Source of the DNA: Geopseudomonas aromaticivorans
GTDB taxonomy: Bacteria; Pseudomonadota; Gammaproteobacteria; Pseudomonadales; Pseudomonadaceae
NCBI RefSeq assembly: GCF_019097855.1
Contig: NZ_JAHRGL010000071.1
Location: forward strand, 170,445 to 234,444
Direction: 5' to 3'
DNA length: 64,000 nucleotides
The notes under the pieces were generated by a model that was given only the letters and a program-made list of their open reading frames with translations, searched no databases and was not told the DNA's origin. The stretch's first letter is position 1, and each line of letters begins with the position of its first letter. Positions 27,559-38,015 of this stretch are shown here, piece after piece. Made by a program: the position numbers and the translations under genes.

Positions 27559-30500
27559 CTACTCGCTATCCAGATGCAGCGGCACGGCGATGCGTTGGTT
27601 GTCCCCGACGGTCTCGGCGCTGCCGACCTCCAGCAGGTAGATGCGCTCGTCGGCCAGCTGCCCCTGCTCGACCAGATAAGCCTTGATCGTCCGCGCGCGG
27701 TCCTGGGCCAGCTGGCGCAGCAGCAGCGAACTCTGCGCCCAGGAGTCGAGCACCGACTGGCGTAGGCGCGCGGCGCGCTCCGGCTTCTTCAGCTCGCGCC
27801 ATTCGGCCGGCGGCTGTTGCTTGAGGCGGGCGCGGTAGATGCCTTCGAGCAGGCTCCCCTGCATGTCCTCCGGAACCTTGAGCTGGCTGGCCTCGGCCGG
27901 CACCTTGTCGCCGCGGCGCTGCAGCATGCGGTACCAGATGTCCTGGTATTCGCGCTGCAGGCGCTGTTCGGCCAGCAGCGGGCCGTCGGCGGCCTGCTGG
28001 CTCATGCCTTCGACTTCCAGGCGCAGCGTCGGGCGCTGTTGCAGGGCCTTGGCCAGCTTGTCCAGGGTGGCGCGGGCCGGCTTGTCCAGCTCGCTGGAGC
28101 CGGCGGCGAAGGGCACGCTGTCCAGCGGCTCCTCGCCGCCGTCGATCAGCCCGGCAATCAGCTTGAACGGCGCCTGCACCGCGCGCAGCACCAGGTTGCG
28201 CAGGGTTTGCCAGACGATCGGCACCACGCTGAACTCGGGGTTGTTGAGGTCGCCCTGGACCGGCAGGGCGATGTCGATATTGCCGTGGGTATCCTTGAGC
28301 AGGGCCACCGCCAGGCGCACCGGCAGGTCGGTGGCGCTGGGACTGTCGACCCGCTCGCCGAGTTGCAGGTCCTCCAGCAGCAGCTTGTTTTCGGCGTTCA
28401 GCCGGCCCTTCTCGATGCGGTAGTGCAGGTCGAGGTTGAGGCGACCCTTGCGGATCTTGTAGCCGGCGAACTTGCCGGCGTAGGGGGTCAGGGTGGTCAG
28501 CTCGACCCGTTTGAAGCGGGTGGTGATGTCCAGCTGCTCCAACGGCGAGAAGGGGGTCAGGCGCCCCTGGATGGTCACTGGGGCGTAGCGGTCGACCTTG
28601 CCGCGGATGTCCACCGTGGCCGGCTTGCTGGACTGGTTGTCGAGGGTGCCGATACGGCCATTGAGCTGCTGGATGGCGGTGGCGAAGTTGGGGGTCAGCG
28701 AGAGATCGGCGAAGTTGGCCGAGCCGTCCGCGATGTCCACGCCGCCGACCACCACGTGCAGTGATTTGCTCGGCGGCGCGGAGGTGGGCTTGGGCGGCTG
28801 GGCAATCAGCAGATCCTTGACGTTGGTGCTGAGGTCTTCATTGATGATGAAGCGCGCGTAGGGCTGTTGCAGGCGCAGCCGGTCGATGCGCAGCTGTTCG
28901 CCGTGGCGGTAGTCGAGACCGTCGACGTTGAGCAGTTGCCACTTGACGAAGTCGCGACCCTTGAGGGTGTCGAGGGTGTGCAGCTGGCTGACTTCGGCGC
29001 GGCCACTGACCCTGAGCGCCAGCGGCGCGCTGCCCTGCAGGTCGACGGCGATATCGCTGGCGAGCAGGCCGCTGCGCAGCTCCAGGTGGATGAACGGGCT
29101 GAGATAGGCCTGGGCCAGGCGCAGGTCGAGGTCGCGCGTGCGCACCTTGAGCTGGCTGCTCAGTGGTTTAAGGCGCAGCTGGCCGTCGGCCTCGAGCTGG
29201 CCGCGGGGCCCGATGCCGCTGGCCAGCTTGAGGCTGAAGGGTTGCTCGCCGCTGCTGGTGAAGCCCTGCACGTCGAGATCCAGTGGGCCGACGTCCAGCG
29301 CTACCGCCGGCTGCGGCACGCGATCCTCGAGACGGGCGCGCCAACCGCGCAGCTGGGCGTCCTGCAGCAGTACCTGCCATGCTCGCGTGTCGCCGGAGGC
29401 TGCCGTCTGCGACGCTGATTCAGCCACGCCGCTGGTTGGCGCTGCGCCAGTCCCCTGGCTGTTGGCCTGCGGCGCTGGGGCGCTGGCGGTGGTCTGCTTC
29501 GTGCTCCGGGTGTCGGCCGCGGTGTTTGGCTCCGCTGCTGCTGCATCTGCGGTTTCCGGCGCTGGGGGCGCGGAGAGTGCCGGCGCAGCGTCGGCGGGCT
29601 GGCTGGCCTGGGGGGCTTCGGCCGCGGCCGGCGCCTGGCCGGCCGCTTGGGCGCGGGCGGCGCGATGCTGCTCCAGGGCCGCGAGCTGGCGGTCAAGCAG
29701 GGCCTGCCAGTCGAGGCGGCCGTCAGCCTCGCGCGCCGCGCGGGCCTCCAGCCCCTGGCTGTGCAGCTGGCCGATGACCACCTTGCGCTCGGTGAGGTTG
29801 AGGGCGGTCCCGGTCACCTCCAGGCTGTCCAGTCGCAGTGGCGGCTGCTCGGCGAGACCGTGCAGGGTGAGCGTGGCCAGGCGCAGCGCGCCGTTGCTCA
29901 GCTGCAGCTGCGGGCCGGGGTGGAACTCCAGGCGCTCGGCGGCGGCCTCCAGGCGTTGCAGGTCGAGCAGCGGTCGGCCATCCGCCTCGCGCACTTGCAG
30001 GCTGTCCAGTTGCAGCCGGCTGTTGTCCAGCTGCAGCTGCAGGCCTTCCTGCAACTCCAGGTGGTAGTCGCTGGCCAGACTGGCCACGCCCTGTTCTAGC
30101 TCCAGCGGCAGCAGCCGGCGCACATAGGGCCACCAGCTCTTCAGTGCGATGTCGGTGATGTTCAGGTGGCCTTCGGCGCGCAGCGGCTGCAGGCTCAGCA
30201 GCGCCTGCAGCGACAGGCTGGCGCCACTCGAGCCGCTGGCGGTGAGGCGGAGCTGGCCCTGGTCCTCGGCGCGGGTGCCGAAGTCGAGCAGCTCGATGGC
30301 GAGGTCCTCGTAGCGTATCTCGACGCTCGGCTGCGGCCGCTGGTCATTGAGGTGCAGGCTGCCGCCGCTCAGCTGCAGGCGGTCGACATGCAGCGGAAAC
30401 AGTTCGCCGGCGGGCTGGGGTTCGGCTGCGCTCGCTGCCGGTGGCAGTCTGAACAGCTGCAGCAGGTTGAACGGCCGGTCCGCGGCGAACAGCAGCTCGA

Positions 30501-30819
30501 CATGCGGTTGCTCCAGCTGCAGCTCCAGCAGGTGCAGCGCTCCCTGCCAGAGGCTGTCGACCTGCAGGTTGGCGTACAGACGGGCAAAGGCCAGCTGTTC
30601 GGCGCCGGGTTCGCCGAGGTGCAGCTGGTGCAGGGTCAGTTCGAGGCTGAACGGATTGAATTCGATGCGCTCGAGGCTGGCCGGCACGGTGGCGTATTCG
30701 GCCAGCTTCTGGTTGGCCAGTTTGAGGCCTGCCCACGGCAGCAGGAAAAAGCCGAGCAGGGCATACAGCAGCGGAACGACTACCACGGCGGCAAGGCCGC
30801 GTTTCAATCCTTTGGACAT
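27559..30819 (-). CDS. DUF748 (AsmA-like) envelope protein
   Basis: Large protein of 1086 aa anchored by one N-terminal membrane helix (about residues 10-32). It has repeated beta-rich AsmA-type text through most of its length (for example LSLTPNFATAIQQLNGRIG and the late GKVDRYAPVTIQGRLTPFSP). Residues about 390-470 form an Ala/Pro/Ser/Thr-rich low-complexity linker. The C-terminal 180 residues include VPFAAGSSELDKPARATLDK and a distal RARTIKAYLVEQGQLADERI, reminiscent of an OmpA-like peptidoglycan-binding fold. AsmA-like proteins are implicated in envelope lipid transport; this member's job is not known. Confidence 0.8.
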   Translation of the reverse strand: MSKGLKRGLAAVVVVPLLYALLGFFLLPWAGLKLANQKLAEYATVPASLERIEFNPFSLELTLHQLHLGEPGAEQLAFARLYANLQVDSLWQGALHLLELQLEQPHVELLFAADRPFNLLQLFRLPPAASAAEPQPAGELFPLHVDRLQLSGGSLHLNDQRPQPSVEIRYEDLAIELLDFGTRAEDQGQLRLTASGSSGASLSLQALLSLQPLRAEGHLNITDIALKSWWPYVRRLLPLELEQGVASLASDYHLELQEGLQLQLDNSRLQLDSLQVREADGRPLLDLQRLEAAAERLEFHPGPQLQLSNGALRLATLTLHGLAEQPPLRLDSLEVTGTALNLTERKVVIGQLHSQGLEARAAREADGRLDWQALLDRQLAALEQHRAARAQAAGQAPAAAEAPQASQPADAAPALSAPPAPETADAAAAEPNTAADTRSTKQTTASAPAPQANSQGTGAAPTSGVAESASQTAASGDTRAWQVLLQDAQLRGWRARLEDRVPQPAVALDVGPLDLDVQGFTSSGEQPFSLKLASGIGPRGQLEADGQLRLKPLSSQLKVRTRDLDLRLAQAYLSPFIHLELRSGLLASDIAVDLQGSAPLALRVSGRAEVSQLHTLDTLKGRDFVKWQLLNVDGLDYRHGEQLRIDRLRLQQPYARFIINEDLSTNVKDLLIAQPPKPTSAPPSKSLHVVVGGVDIADGSANFADLSLTPNFATAIQQLNGRIGTLDNQSSKPATVDIRGKVDRYAPVTIQGRLTPFSPLEQLDITTRFKRVELTTLTPYAGKFAGYKIRKGRLNLDLHYRIEKGRLNAENKLLLEDLQLGERVDSPSATDLPVRLAVALLKDTHGNIDIALPVQGDLNNPEFSVVPIVWQTLRNLVLRAVQAPFKLIAGLIDGGEEPLDSVPFAAGSSELDKPARATLDKLAKALQQRPTLRLEVEGMSQQAADGPLLAEQRLQREYQDIWYRMLQRRGDKVPAEASQLKVPEDMQGSLLEGIYRARLKQQPPAEWRELKKPERAARLRQSVLDSWAQSSLLLRQLAQDRARTIKAYLVEQGQLADERIYLLEVGSAETVGDNQRIAVPLHLDSE

Positions 30820-30908
30820 GGCTGGGCGCTTCGGTCAGTGCATGAAGTGCCTTGGAGTATGGCATGCCCTGTCGGTTCCGAATGTGGCGGGCTCCGCCCG
30901 TTCGATAA

Positions 30909-30968
30909 GGGTGAGGGTGAGGGTGACGGTGCGATGGCGTGCCGGCCGGGGGCGGGGATATCCCGCCC
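30909..30968. repeat. GGGTGA triplet repeat and GC hairpin in a 158-base gap
   Basis: Three exact GGGTGA copies (30909-30926) are followed by a near-palindrome GGGCGGGGATATCCCGCCC around 30950-30968. The gap separates the methyltransferase gene from the DUF748 gene, both on the minus strand. The hairpin may terminate the methyltransferase transcript, but it lacks a T run. Nothing else is seen in the gap. Confidence 0.5.
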
Positions 30969-30977
30969 GCACCGGGA

Positions 30978-31994
30978 TCAGAGGTGCAGGATCAGGGTCT
31001 TCAGCGGATGCCGGCCGTCGTGGGACGGGAAGTCAGCTGCCGGGGTCAGCACCTCGACCTCGCGCACCGGACGCCCGCTCTTGCTGGCGCAGCGCAGCAC
31101 CTGGTCGCGCCAGTCGTCCAGTTCGACCCGGGCCAGGTTGTTGCAGCAGATCAGCGTGCCGCCTTCGGCGGTGGCCAGCAGGGCCGGCTTGAGCAGGCTC
31201 TGGTAGTCGCGCAGCAGGTCGACGGTGCCGAAGGCGCTGCGCGCCCAGGCCGGCGGGTCGAGGAACACCAGATCGAACTGCTCGGCGCCCAGCCGTGGGT
31301 AGTCCGGCAGGCGTTGACCGTGGCGCCGGGCCACCGGCAGGCCGGCGAACTGGCGGATGGCGGGGAAGTAGTCGGAGGCGATGAAGCGCATCGCAGCGAG
31401 GTCCGGATTGAGCGCGGCATTCTCGCGACCGACCGCCAGGTTGCCTTCGGCGAAGTCGAGGTTGCTGACGCTGCGCGCGCCGCCGGCCGCGGCGCACAGG
31501 CCGACGCCGCAGGTGTAGGCGAACAGGTTGAGTACCGACTTGCCGGCGCTGTGGCGCTTGACCCAGCCGCGGGCGTTGCGCAGGTCGAGGAACAGCAGCG
31601 GGTCCTGGCCGGCGTGGCGGGCGCGCACGCGGTAGTTGAGGCCCCATTCGTGGCCGACCAGATCGGCCAGTGCCTCCGGCGCAGCCTGGTACACCGGGTC
31701 GCGGCGGTCGATGCGCGAGTTGGGTTGCGAGCGGTCGTTGTACACCGGCAGCAGCGGCGTGGCCAGGGCGTGCTGGCAGCGGTCCAGCAGCTGCAGCAGG
31801 GCGTCGCGTTCGAGCGGCTGATGGAAGCTCTGCACCAGCAGCTGCGGGCCGTAGCGGTCGACTGTGAGGCCCGGCGCGCCTTCCTGGCTGCCGTGGAACA
31901 GCCGGTAGCAGTCGGTGCCCTGGGCGTGCAGTTCGGCGAACAGGGCCTGGCGGCGCTCGAGGGCGGCGCACAGCGCCTGGTTCAAGGCGGACAT
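30978..31994 (-). CDS. class I SAM-dependent rRNA methyltransferase (RlmI/RlmK-like)
   Basis: 338 aa. The N-terminal part carries the EEHUD-like RFH/DRYG text seen in RlmI relatives (GLTVDRYGPQLLVQ). The Rossmann domain has the SAM motif VLNLFAYTCGVGLCAAAGGA, an acidic end of strand two (SNLDFAEGNL) and the motif IV text FDLVFLDPPAWAR. RlmI makes 5-methylcytosine in 23S rRNA, and LDPPAW fits a base methyltransferase, but substrate cannot be assigned. There is no PUA domain of full RlmI length. It sits downstream of acs in the same direction. Confidence 0.82.
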   Translation of the reverse strand: MSALNQALCAALERRQALFAELHAQGTDCYRLFHGSQEGAPGLTVDRYGPQLLVQSFHQPLERDALLQLLDRCQHALATPLLPVYNDRSQPNSRIDRRDPVYQAAPEALADLVGHEWGLNYRVRARHAGQDPLLFLDLRNARGWVKRHSAGKSVLNLFAYTCGVGLCAAAGGARSVSNLDFAEGNLAVGRENAALNPDLAAMRFIASDYFPAIRQFAGLPVARRHGQRLPDYPRLGAEQFDLVFLDPPAWARSAFGTVDLLRDYQSLLKPALLATAEGGTLICCNNLARVELDDWRDQVLRCASKSGRPVREVEVLTPAADFPSHDGRHPLKTLILHL

Positions 31995-32065
31995 GCGCGT
32001 CTCCTCGGAAGATGGCGCGGCAGTTTACCAGTCCTGTCGCATCGACGCCCGTGCCGAGCAGGCGC

Positions 32066-34003
32066 TCAGCGCTGCAGGCGCTGCTCGATCAGCGCGTCCA
32101 CCACCGACGGATCGGCGAGGGTCGAGAGGTCGCCGAGGTTGTCCAGCTCGTTGCAGGCGATCTTGCGCAGGATGCGCCGCATGATCTTGCCCGAGCGGGT
32201 CTTCGGCAGGCCCGCGGCCCACTGGATCAGCTCGGGGCGGGCGAAGCCGCCGATCTCGCTGGCCACCAGGTCGGCCAGTTCCTGGCGCAGCGCCTCGCTG
32301 GGCTGGGCGGCGTTCATCAGGGTGACGAAGGCGTACACGCCCTGGCCCTTGAGGTCGTGGGGATAGCCGACCACTGCCGCCTCGGCCACCGCGTCGTGCA
32401 GCACCAGTGCGCTTTCCACCTCGGCGCTGCCTAGGCGGTGGCCGGAGACGTTGAGGACGTCGTCGACCCGCCCGGTGATCCAGTAGTCGCCGTCCTCGTC
32501 GCGGCGCGCGCCGTCTCCGGTGAAGTAGTAGCCGGGGTAGGGCTTGAAGTAGGTGTCGAGCAGGCGCTGGTGATCGCCATAGACGCTGCGGATCTGACTC
32601 GGCCAGCTGGCCTTGAGCGCCAGCATGCCGGCGCCGGGGCCCTCGATCTCGTGGCCCTGTTCGTCCAGCAGCACCGGCTGCACGCCGAAGAACGGCCGGG
32701 TTGCCGAGCCGGGCTTGAGGGTGGTGGCGCCCGGCAGCGGGCTGATCATGATGGCACCGGTTTCGGTCTGCCACCAGGTGTCGACGACCGGACAGCGGCT
32801 GTCGCCGACCACGTGGTAGTACCACTCCCAGGCTTCCGGATTGATCGGCTCGCCCACCGAACCGAGCAGGCGCAGGCTGGCGCGCGAGGTGCGCTGCACC
32901 GGCGCCTCGCCTTCGCGCATCAGCGCGCGCAGGGCGGTGGGGGCGGTGTAGAAGATGTTCACCTGGTGCTTGTCGACCACCTGCCAGGGGCGCGCGGCGT
33001 CCGGATAGGTCGGCACGCCCTCGTACATCAGGGTGGTGGCGCCGTTGGCCAGCGGGCCGTAGACCCCGTAGCTGTGGCCGGTGACCCAACCGATGTCGGC
33101 GGTGCACCAGAACACCTCGCCGTCGTGGTAGTCGAACACGTAGCGGAAGGTCATCGCCGTGGCCAGCAGGTAGCCGGCGGTCGAATGCAGCACGCCCTTG
33201 GGTTTGCCGGTGGAGCCGGAGGTGTAGAGGATGAACAGCGGGTCTTCGGCGTCCAGCGCTTCGGCCGCGCAGTCGGCGTCGACCTGGCCGAGCGCCTCGT
33301 GGTACCAGTGGTCGCGGCCGGCGAACCAGTCGATGCCGGCATGGGTGTGGGCGATCACCAGCACGCTGGCGACGTTCGGACAGTCCTGCAGGGCGCGGTC
33401 GACATTGGCCTTCAGGGCGATGTGCTTGCCGCCGCGCAGGCTCTCGTCGGCGGTGATCACCAGGCGGCAGTCGGCATCGAGGATGCGGTCGCGCAGGGCA
33501 TCCGGGGCGAAGCCGCCGAACACCACCGAGTGCACGGCACCGATGCGCGCGCAGGCGAGCATGGCGCAGGCCGCCTCGGGAATCATCGGCAGGTAGATGC
33601 ACACCCGGTCGCCCTTGTTCACGCCCAGGTGCTTGAGCGCATTGGCCAGGCGGCAGACCTGCTCGTGCAGTTGGCGATAGGTCAGGCGGGTGGACTGGGC
33701 CGGATCGTCGCCCTCCCAGATGATCGCCGTCTGTTCGCCGCGCTGCGCCAGGTGGCGGTCGAGGCAGTTGTAGGCGACGTTGAGCTGGCCGCCCTTGAAC
33801 CAGCTGGCCTGACCCTGGGCGAAGTCGCCGTGGTGCACGCTGCGCCAGGGCTTGAACCAGTCGAGGAAGCGGCGCGCCTGCTCGGCCCAGAAGATCTCCG
33901 GCTGCTCGATGGACTGGCGGTACAGGCGCCGGTAGTCGTCGGCATGCAGGAAGGCGTGCTGGTAGGTGGCGGCGGCGACCGGGTGAACACGGATGTCGAA
34001 CAT
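32066..34003 (-). CDS. acs: acetyl-CoA synthetase (AMP-forming)
   Basis: Activates acetate to acetyl-CoA via acetyl-AMP. It is 645 aa, typical length. The phosphate loop is [16 protein letters not shown]. The ACS signature [18 protein letters not shown], the hinge region [16 protein letters not shown] and the terminal [11 protein letters not shown] with the acetylatable catalytic Lys are present. The ATG at 34003 gives [15 protein letters not shown], with AGGAG nine bases before it. The open frame continues upstream into pgi antisense-like text and is rejected. Confidence 0.98.
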   Translation of the reverse strand: MFDIRVHPVAAATYQHAFLHADDYRRLYRQSIEQPEIFWAEQARRFLDWFKPWRSVHHGDFAQGQASWFKGGQLNVAYNCLDRHLAQRGEQTAIIWEGDDPAQSTRLTYRQLHEQVCRLANALKHLGVNKGDRVCIYLPMIPEAACAMLACARIGAVHSVVFGGFAPDALRDRILDADCRLVITADESLRGGKHIALKANVDRALQDCPNVASVLVIAHTHAGIDWFAGRDHWYHEALGQVDADCAAEALDAEDPLFILYTSGSTGKPKGVLHSTAGYLLATAMTFRYVFDYHDGEVFWCTADIGWVTGHSYGVYGPLANGATTLMYEGVPTYPDAARPWQVVDKHQVNIFYTAPTALRALMREGEAPVQRTSRASLRLLGSVGEPINPEAWEWYYHVVGDSRCPVVDTWWQTETGAIMISPLPGATTLKPGSATRPFFGVQPVLLDEQGHEIEGPGAGMLALKASWPSQIRSVYGDHQRLLDTYFKPYPGYYFTGDGARRDEDGDYWITGRVDDVLNVSGHRLGSAEVESALVLHDAVAEAAVVGYPHDLKGQGVYAFVTLMNAAQPSEALRQELADLVASEIGGFARPELIQWAAGLPKTRSGKIMRRILRKIACNELDNLGDLSTLADPSVVDALIEQRLQR

Positions 34004-34072
34004 GGCGCAGCTCCTGGGAGGCTGTCCGCGATGTCCTTCAGCGTGGACCCGGAGGGCGGGGGGTGCAAGTAA

Positions 34073-34099
34073 CGGCCCGCCACCGGTTGGGGCGGGCCG
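34073..34099 (-). terminator. hairpin downstream of pgi
   Basis: CGGCCCGCC and GGCGGGCCG form a nine-pair stem around a nine-base loop, 14 bases after the pgi stop. In the minus direction it is followed only by TTACTT, so termination may be partial. Confidence 0.55.
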
Positions 34100-34113
34100 C
34101 AGGGGGCGGCGGA

Positions 34114-35778
34114 TCAGCCGCGATGGCGGGCGCGGAAGAAGTCGATCAGCCCCTGGGTCGAGGCGTCCGCGGCCGGCGTCGCGTCCTCGCCGGTGAGGCG
34201 GCCGTAGAGGTTCTTGCCCAGCTCCTTGCCCAGTTCGACGCCCCACTGGTCGAAGGCGTTGTTGCCCCAGATCACGCTCTGCACGAACACCTTGTGTTCG
34301 TAGAGCGCGACCAGTGCGCCCATGCGCCGCGGGCTGACGCGCTCGAGAACGATGGTGTTGCTCGGCCGGTTGCCGGGGATGACCTTGTGCGGCGCCAGGC
34401 GCTGCACCTCGTCCTCGCTCAGGCCCTGGTCGCGCAGCTCGGCCTCGGCTTCCGCGTGGGTCTTGCCGCACATCAGCGCCTGGCTCTGCGACAGGCAGTT
34501 GGCGTACAGCCACTGGTGGTGGTCGGCCAGCGGGTTGTAGCTGGTCACCGGGACGATGAAGTCGGCGGGAATCAGCTGGGTGCCCTGGTGCAGTAGCTGG
34601 TGGTAGGCATGCTGGCCGTTGCAGCCGACGCCGCCCCAGATCACCGGCCCGGTGCCGCAGCTGACCGGGCTGCCGTCCTGGCGCACGCTCTTGCCGTTGG
34701 ACTCCATGTCCAGCTGCTGCAGGTGCTGGTTGAAATTGCGCAGGTGGTGGTCGTAGGGCAGGATCGCGTGGCTGTGGGCGCCCCAGAAGTCGCCGTACCA
34801 GACGCCGAGCAGGGCCAGCAGCACCGGCATGTTCTGCTCGAAGGACGCACTCTGGAAATGCTGGTCCATGGCGTAGGCGCCGGACAGCAGCTCCTTGAAG
34901 TTGCCCATGCCGATGGCCAGGGCGATCGGCAGGCCGATCGCCGACCACAGCGAGTAGCGCCCGCCGACCCAGTCCCACATCGGGAAGATGTTTTCCGCGG
35001 CGATGCCGAACTCGACGGCGGCCTGGCGGTTGCTGGACACGGCGATGAAGTGGCGGTGCAGGTCGGCCACGGCGCAGCCCTGGTCGAGCACCCAGCGGCG
35101 CGCGGCCTGGGCGTTCTTCAGCGTCTCCAGGGTGGCGAAGGACTTCGACGAGACGATGAACAGCGTGGTTTCCGCGCGCATGTTGGCGGTCACCTCGTGG
35201 AACTCGCTGCCGTCGATGTTGGCCAGGTAGTGGCAGCGCACGCCGCGCTGGGCGAACGGCAGCAGAGCCTCGGAAACCAGCTGCGGGCCGAGGAAGGAGC
35301 CGCCGATGCCGATGTTGACCACGTCGGTGATCGGCTTCTCGGTGTAGCCGCGCCACAGGCCGTTGTGGATGCGTTGCACCAGTTCGGTCATCTGGGCGAG
35401 GACGCGATGGACTTGCGGCATCACGTCGACGCCGTCGACCAGCACCTGCTCGCCGACAGGGCGGCGCAGGGCGGTGTGCAGCGCAGGGCGGCGCTCGGAA
35501 GCGTTCACCGGCGCGCCGGCGAACAGTTGCTCGATCGCCTGCGACAGCTTCATCTGCTCGGCCAGCTCGACCAGCAGGCCGAGAGTGCGCTCGTCGATCA
35601 GGTTTTTCGAATAGTCGAGGAACAGGCCGCCCTGGCTCAGCGAGTAGCGGCGAAAGCGTTGCGGGTCGGCGGCGAAGGCCTGGCGCAGGTTGAACTGTTG
35701 CATCTGTTCGCGCTGCGCGCGCAGGGCCTGCCACGCCGGTTGCTGGGTGGCGTCCAGCGGCTTGAGGTAGTGTTCCAT
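34114..35778 (-). CDS. pgi: glucose-6-phosphate isomerase
   Basis: Interconverts glucose-6-phosphate and fructose-6-phosphate; in pseudomonads it works mainly in the gluconeogenic direction and the Entner-Doudoroff cycle. It is 554 aa. The sugar-phosphate segments [33 protein letters not shown] and the signature [19 protein letters not shown] are present. The C-terminal [15 protein letters not shown] completes the SIS fold. The ATG at 35778 ([13 protein letters not shown]) is chosen over 35820, which falls in the upstream terminator region. Confidence 0.98.
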   Translation of the reverse strand: MEHYLKPLDATQQPAWQALRAQREQMQQFNLRQAFAADPQRFRRYSLSQGGLFLDYSKNLIDERTLGLLVELAEQMKLSQAIEQLFAGAPVNASERRPALHTALRRPVGEQVLVDGVDVMPQVHRVLAQMTELVQRIHNGLWRGYTEKPITDVVNIGIGGSFLGPQLVSEALLPFAQRGVRCHYLANIDGSEFHEVTANMRAETTLFIVSSKSFATLETLKNAQAARRWVLDQGCAVADLHRHFIAVSSNRQAAVEFGIAAENIFPMWDWVGGRYSLWSAIGLPIALAIGMGNFKELLSGAYAMDQHFQSASFEQNMPVLLALLGVWYGDFWGAHSHAILPYDHHLRNFNQHLQQLDMESNGKSVRQDGSPVSCGTGPVIWGGVGCNGQHAYHQLLHQGTQLIPADFIVPVTSYNPLADHHQWLYANCLSQSQALMCGKTHAEAEAELRDQGLSEDEVQRLAPHKVIPGNRPSNTIVLERVSPRRMGALVALYEHKVFVQSVIWGNNAFDQWGVELGKELGKNLYGRLTGEDATPAADASTQGLIDFFRARHRG

Positions 35779-35810
35779 CGACTGATCCGGTGTCTGGTGA
35801 TGGCTATAGG

Positions 35811-35843
35811 AAAAAGACAAGCCCGGAAAGTTCCGGGCTTGTC
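35811..35843 (-). terminator. terminator of the pan operon
   Basis: GACAAGCCCGGAA and TTCCGGGCTTGTC form a 13-pair stem with an AG loop. In the minus direction it is followed by TTTTT (35811-35815). It ends the panB-panC-panD transcript just before pgi. Confidence 0.92.
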
Positions 35844-35859
35844 GGGCGACGCGCGGCGG

Positions 35860-36240
35860 TCAGGCGACCTGCACGGGAATCGCCTGGCTGGTGTGGCTGA
35901 GCTGGTTGCCCGGGTTGAAATACAGCATCTGCGGCTTGTGCAGGGCCAGTTCGGCTTCGCTGTACTGGGCGTAGGTGCAGATGATCAGGCGGTGGCCGAC
36001 GTCGGCCTTGTGCGCGGCGGCGCCGTTCACCGAGATGGTCTTCGATCCGTCCTCGGCGCGGATCGCATAGGTGGTGAAGCGCTCGCCGTTGTCGACGTTG
36101 TACAGCTGGATCTGCTCGTATTCGCGGATGCCGGCCAGATCCAGCCATTCGCCGTCGATGGCACAGGAGCCTTCGTAGTCCAGTACGGAGTGGGTTACTT
36201 GGGCGCGGTGCAGCTTGGCTTTGAGCATGATGCTATGCAT
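35860..36240 (-). CDS. panD: aspartate 1-decarboxylase
   Basis: Pyruvoyl enzyme that makes beta-alanine for pantothenate. It is 126 aa as a pro-enzyme, self-cleaved between Gly24 and Ser25 in DYEGSCAID, where Ser25 becomes the pyruvoyl group. [20 protein letters not shown] and [14 protein letters not shown] are conserved. Thirteen bases separate it from panC. Confidence 0.98.
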   Translation of the reverse strand: MHSIMLKAKLHRAQVTHSVLDYEGSCAIDGEWLDLAGIREYEQIQLYNVDNGERFTTYAIRAEDGSKTISVNGAAAHKADVGHRLIICTYAQYSEAELALHKPQMLYFNPGNQLSHTSQAIPVQVA

Positions 36241-36253
36241 GGCGGGTTCCTCT

Positions 36254-37114
36254 TCAGGCCGTGGCGTCGAGATCCACGAGCAGATTGTCGATCAGCCGAG
36301 TCGTGCCAAGGCGGGCTGCGGCCAGGATCACCAGCTGGCGGTCGGCAGGGGTGGCCGGCTGCAGGGTGAGGGGGTTGCGGATTTCCAGGTAGTCCGGCAC
36401 GAAGCCGGCCTCGCTCAGGCGGGCATTGGCCCCTGCGAGCAGGGCCGGGTAGTCGTGGCCCCCGCTGCGCAGCGTGGCGGCCAGCTCGCTCAGCACCCGG
36501 TACAGCGCGGGGGCGCTGGCGCGCTGCGCCTCGCTGAGGTAGCCGTTGCGCGAGGACAGCGCCAGGCCGTCGGCGGCGCGCACGATCGGTTCGCCGATGA
36601 TCTGGATCGGCAGGTCGAGATCGCGTACCAGCTTGCGGATCACCGCCAGTTGCTGGAAGTCCTTCTCGCCGAAGATCGCCAGATCGGGCTGGACCATGTG
36701 GAACAGCTTGGTCACCACCGTGGACACGCCGTCGAAGTGGCCGGGGCGGCTGCCGCCGCACAGGCCTTCGGAGACGCCCGGCACGCTGACGATGGTCTGC
36801 CCGGCCATGCCGTCGGGATACATTTCCTCGACGCCCGGCGCGAACAGCAGATGACAGCCGGCCTCGAGGAGTTTCTCCTGGTCGGCGGCGAGGGTGCGCG
36901 GATAGTTGTCGAGATCCTCGCCGGCGCCGAACTGCAGCGGGTTGACGAAGATGCTGGCGACCACGAAATCGGCGCGCTGGGCGGCCTTGGCCACCAGAGC
37001 GACATGGCCGCTGTGCAGGTTGCCCATGGTCGGCACCAGGCCGATGCGCTTGCCTTCGCTACGTGCGCGGGCTACGGCGGCGCGCAGTTCGCGAACGGTC
37101 TTGACGGTGATCAT
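36254..37114 (-). CDS. panC: pantothenate synthetase
   Basis: Joins pantoate and beta-alanine with ATP, via pantoyl adenylate. It is 286 aa. The HIGH-like motif is [17 protein letters not shown] (about residues 25-41). The segments [14 protein letters not shown] and [12 protein letters not shown] and the KMSKS-like [12 protein letters not shown] are present. The ATG at 37114 overlaps the panB stop by four bases (ATGA), indicating coupling. The frame is open further upstream through panB without support. Confidence 0.98.
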   Translation of the reverse strand: MITVKTVRELRAAVARARSEGKRIGLVPTMGNLHSGHVALVAKAAQRADFVVASIFVNPLQFGAGEDLDNYPRTLAADQEKLLEAGCHLLFAPGVEEMYPDGMAGQTIVSVPGVSEGLCGGSRPGHFDGVSTVVTKLFHMVQPDLAIFGEKDFQQLAVIRKLVRDLDLPIQIIGEPIVRAADGLALSSRNGYLSEAQRASAPALYRVLSELAATLRSGGHDYPALLAGANARLSEAGFVPDYLEIRNPLTLQPATPADRQLVILAAARLGTTRLIDNLLVDLDATA

Positions 37115-37911
37115 GCGGAGAAACCATGTTCGGGGGCGGGGAACTGGCCGTCCTTGACCGCCCGTACGTAGGCAGCCAGGGCATCCGGGATGCTGCTCTG
37201 GCCAGTCATGAAGTTCTTGACGAATTTGGGTACGCGGCCGGACAGGCTCAGGCCGAGGGCGTCGTGCAGCACCAGCACCTGACCGTCGGTGCCGGCGCCG
37301 GCACCGATGCCGATCACCGGAATGCCGACGGCGCGGGTGACTTCCGCGGCCAGGGTGCTGGGCACGCACTCCAGCAACAGCATGGCGGCACCGGCCTGTT
37401 CGAGGGCCACGGCATCGGCAAGCAGTTGCCGGGCCTGGGCCTCGCCGCGGCCCTGGACCTTGTAGCCGCCGAAGACGTTGACCGACTGCGGCGTGAGGCC
37501 GAGGTGGACGCAGGCCGGAATGCCGTTGTCGGCCAGGCGGCGCACGGTTTCGCCGAGCCAGGCGCCGCCTTCCAGCTTGACCATGTGGGCGCCGGCACGC
37601 ATCAGCGTGGCGGCGTTGTCCAGTGCCTGCGCGAGGGTGGCATTGGCCATGAACGGCATGTCGGCAACGATCAGCGCGCCCCGGTTGCCGCGCTTGGTGC
37701 AGGCGGTGTGGTAGGCCATGTCGGCAACGCTGACCGGCAGGGTACTGTCGTGGCCCTGCAGGACCATGCCCAGCGAGTCGCCGATCAACAGCATCTCGAC
37801 GCCGGCTTCGCAGGCCACCTTGGCGAAGGTGGCGTCGTAGCAGGTGAGCATGGCGATCTTCTCGCCACGCTGCTTGTAACCCTGCAGGGTGGTGAGGGTG
37901 ACATCAGGCAT
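37111..37911 (-). CDS. panB: 3-methyl-2-oxobutanoate hydroxymethyltransferase
   Basis: Makes ketopantoate from alpha-ketoisovalerate and methylene-tetrahydrofolate. It is 266 aa, a TIM barrel. The signature [15 protein letters not shown], the metal segment [20 protein letters not shown] and the conserved KLEGG are present. The start [16 protein letters not shown] at 37911 is typical; 37935 would add eight residues. It leads panB-panC-panD. The ilvIHC genes that supply ketoisovalerate lie at the other end of the window. Confidence 0.98.
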   Translation of the reverse strand: MPDVTLTTLQGYKQRGEKIAMLTCYDATFAKVACEAGVEMLLIGDSLGMVLQGHDSTLPVSVADMAYHTACTKRGNRGALIVADMPFMANATLAQALDNAATLMRAGAHMVKLEGGAWLGETVRRLADNGIPACVHLGLTPQSVNVFGGYKVQGRGEAQARQLLADAVALEQAGAAMLLLECVPSTLAAEVTRAVGIPVIGIGAGAGTDGQVLVLHDALGLSLSGRVPKFVKNFMTGQSSIPDALAAYVRAVKDGQFPAPEHGFSA

Positions 37912-38015
37912 TGTGGTTATCCTCGTTGGCGCCAACCTGTACCGGCGCGGGGCAAACGGTTGCTTATAGTCCTGATGGGGGGGGATGAAGTCAATTATGC
38001 GGTGTTACCGGCGTG

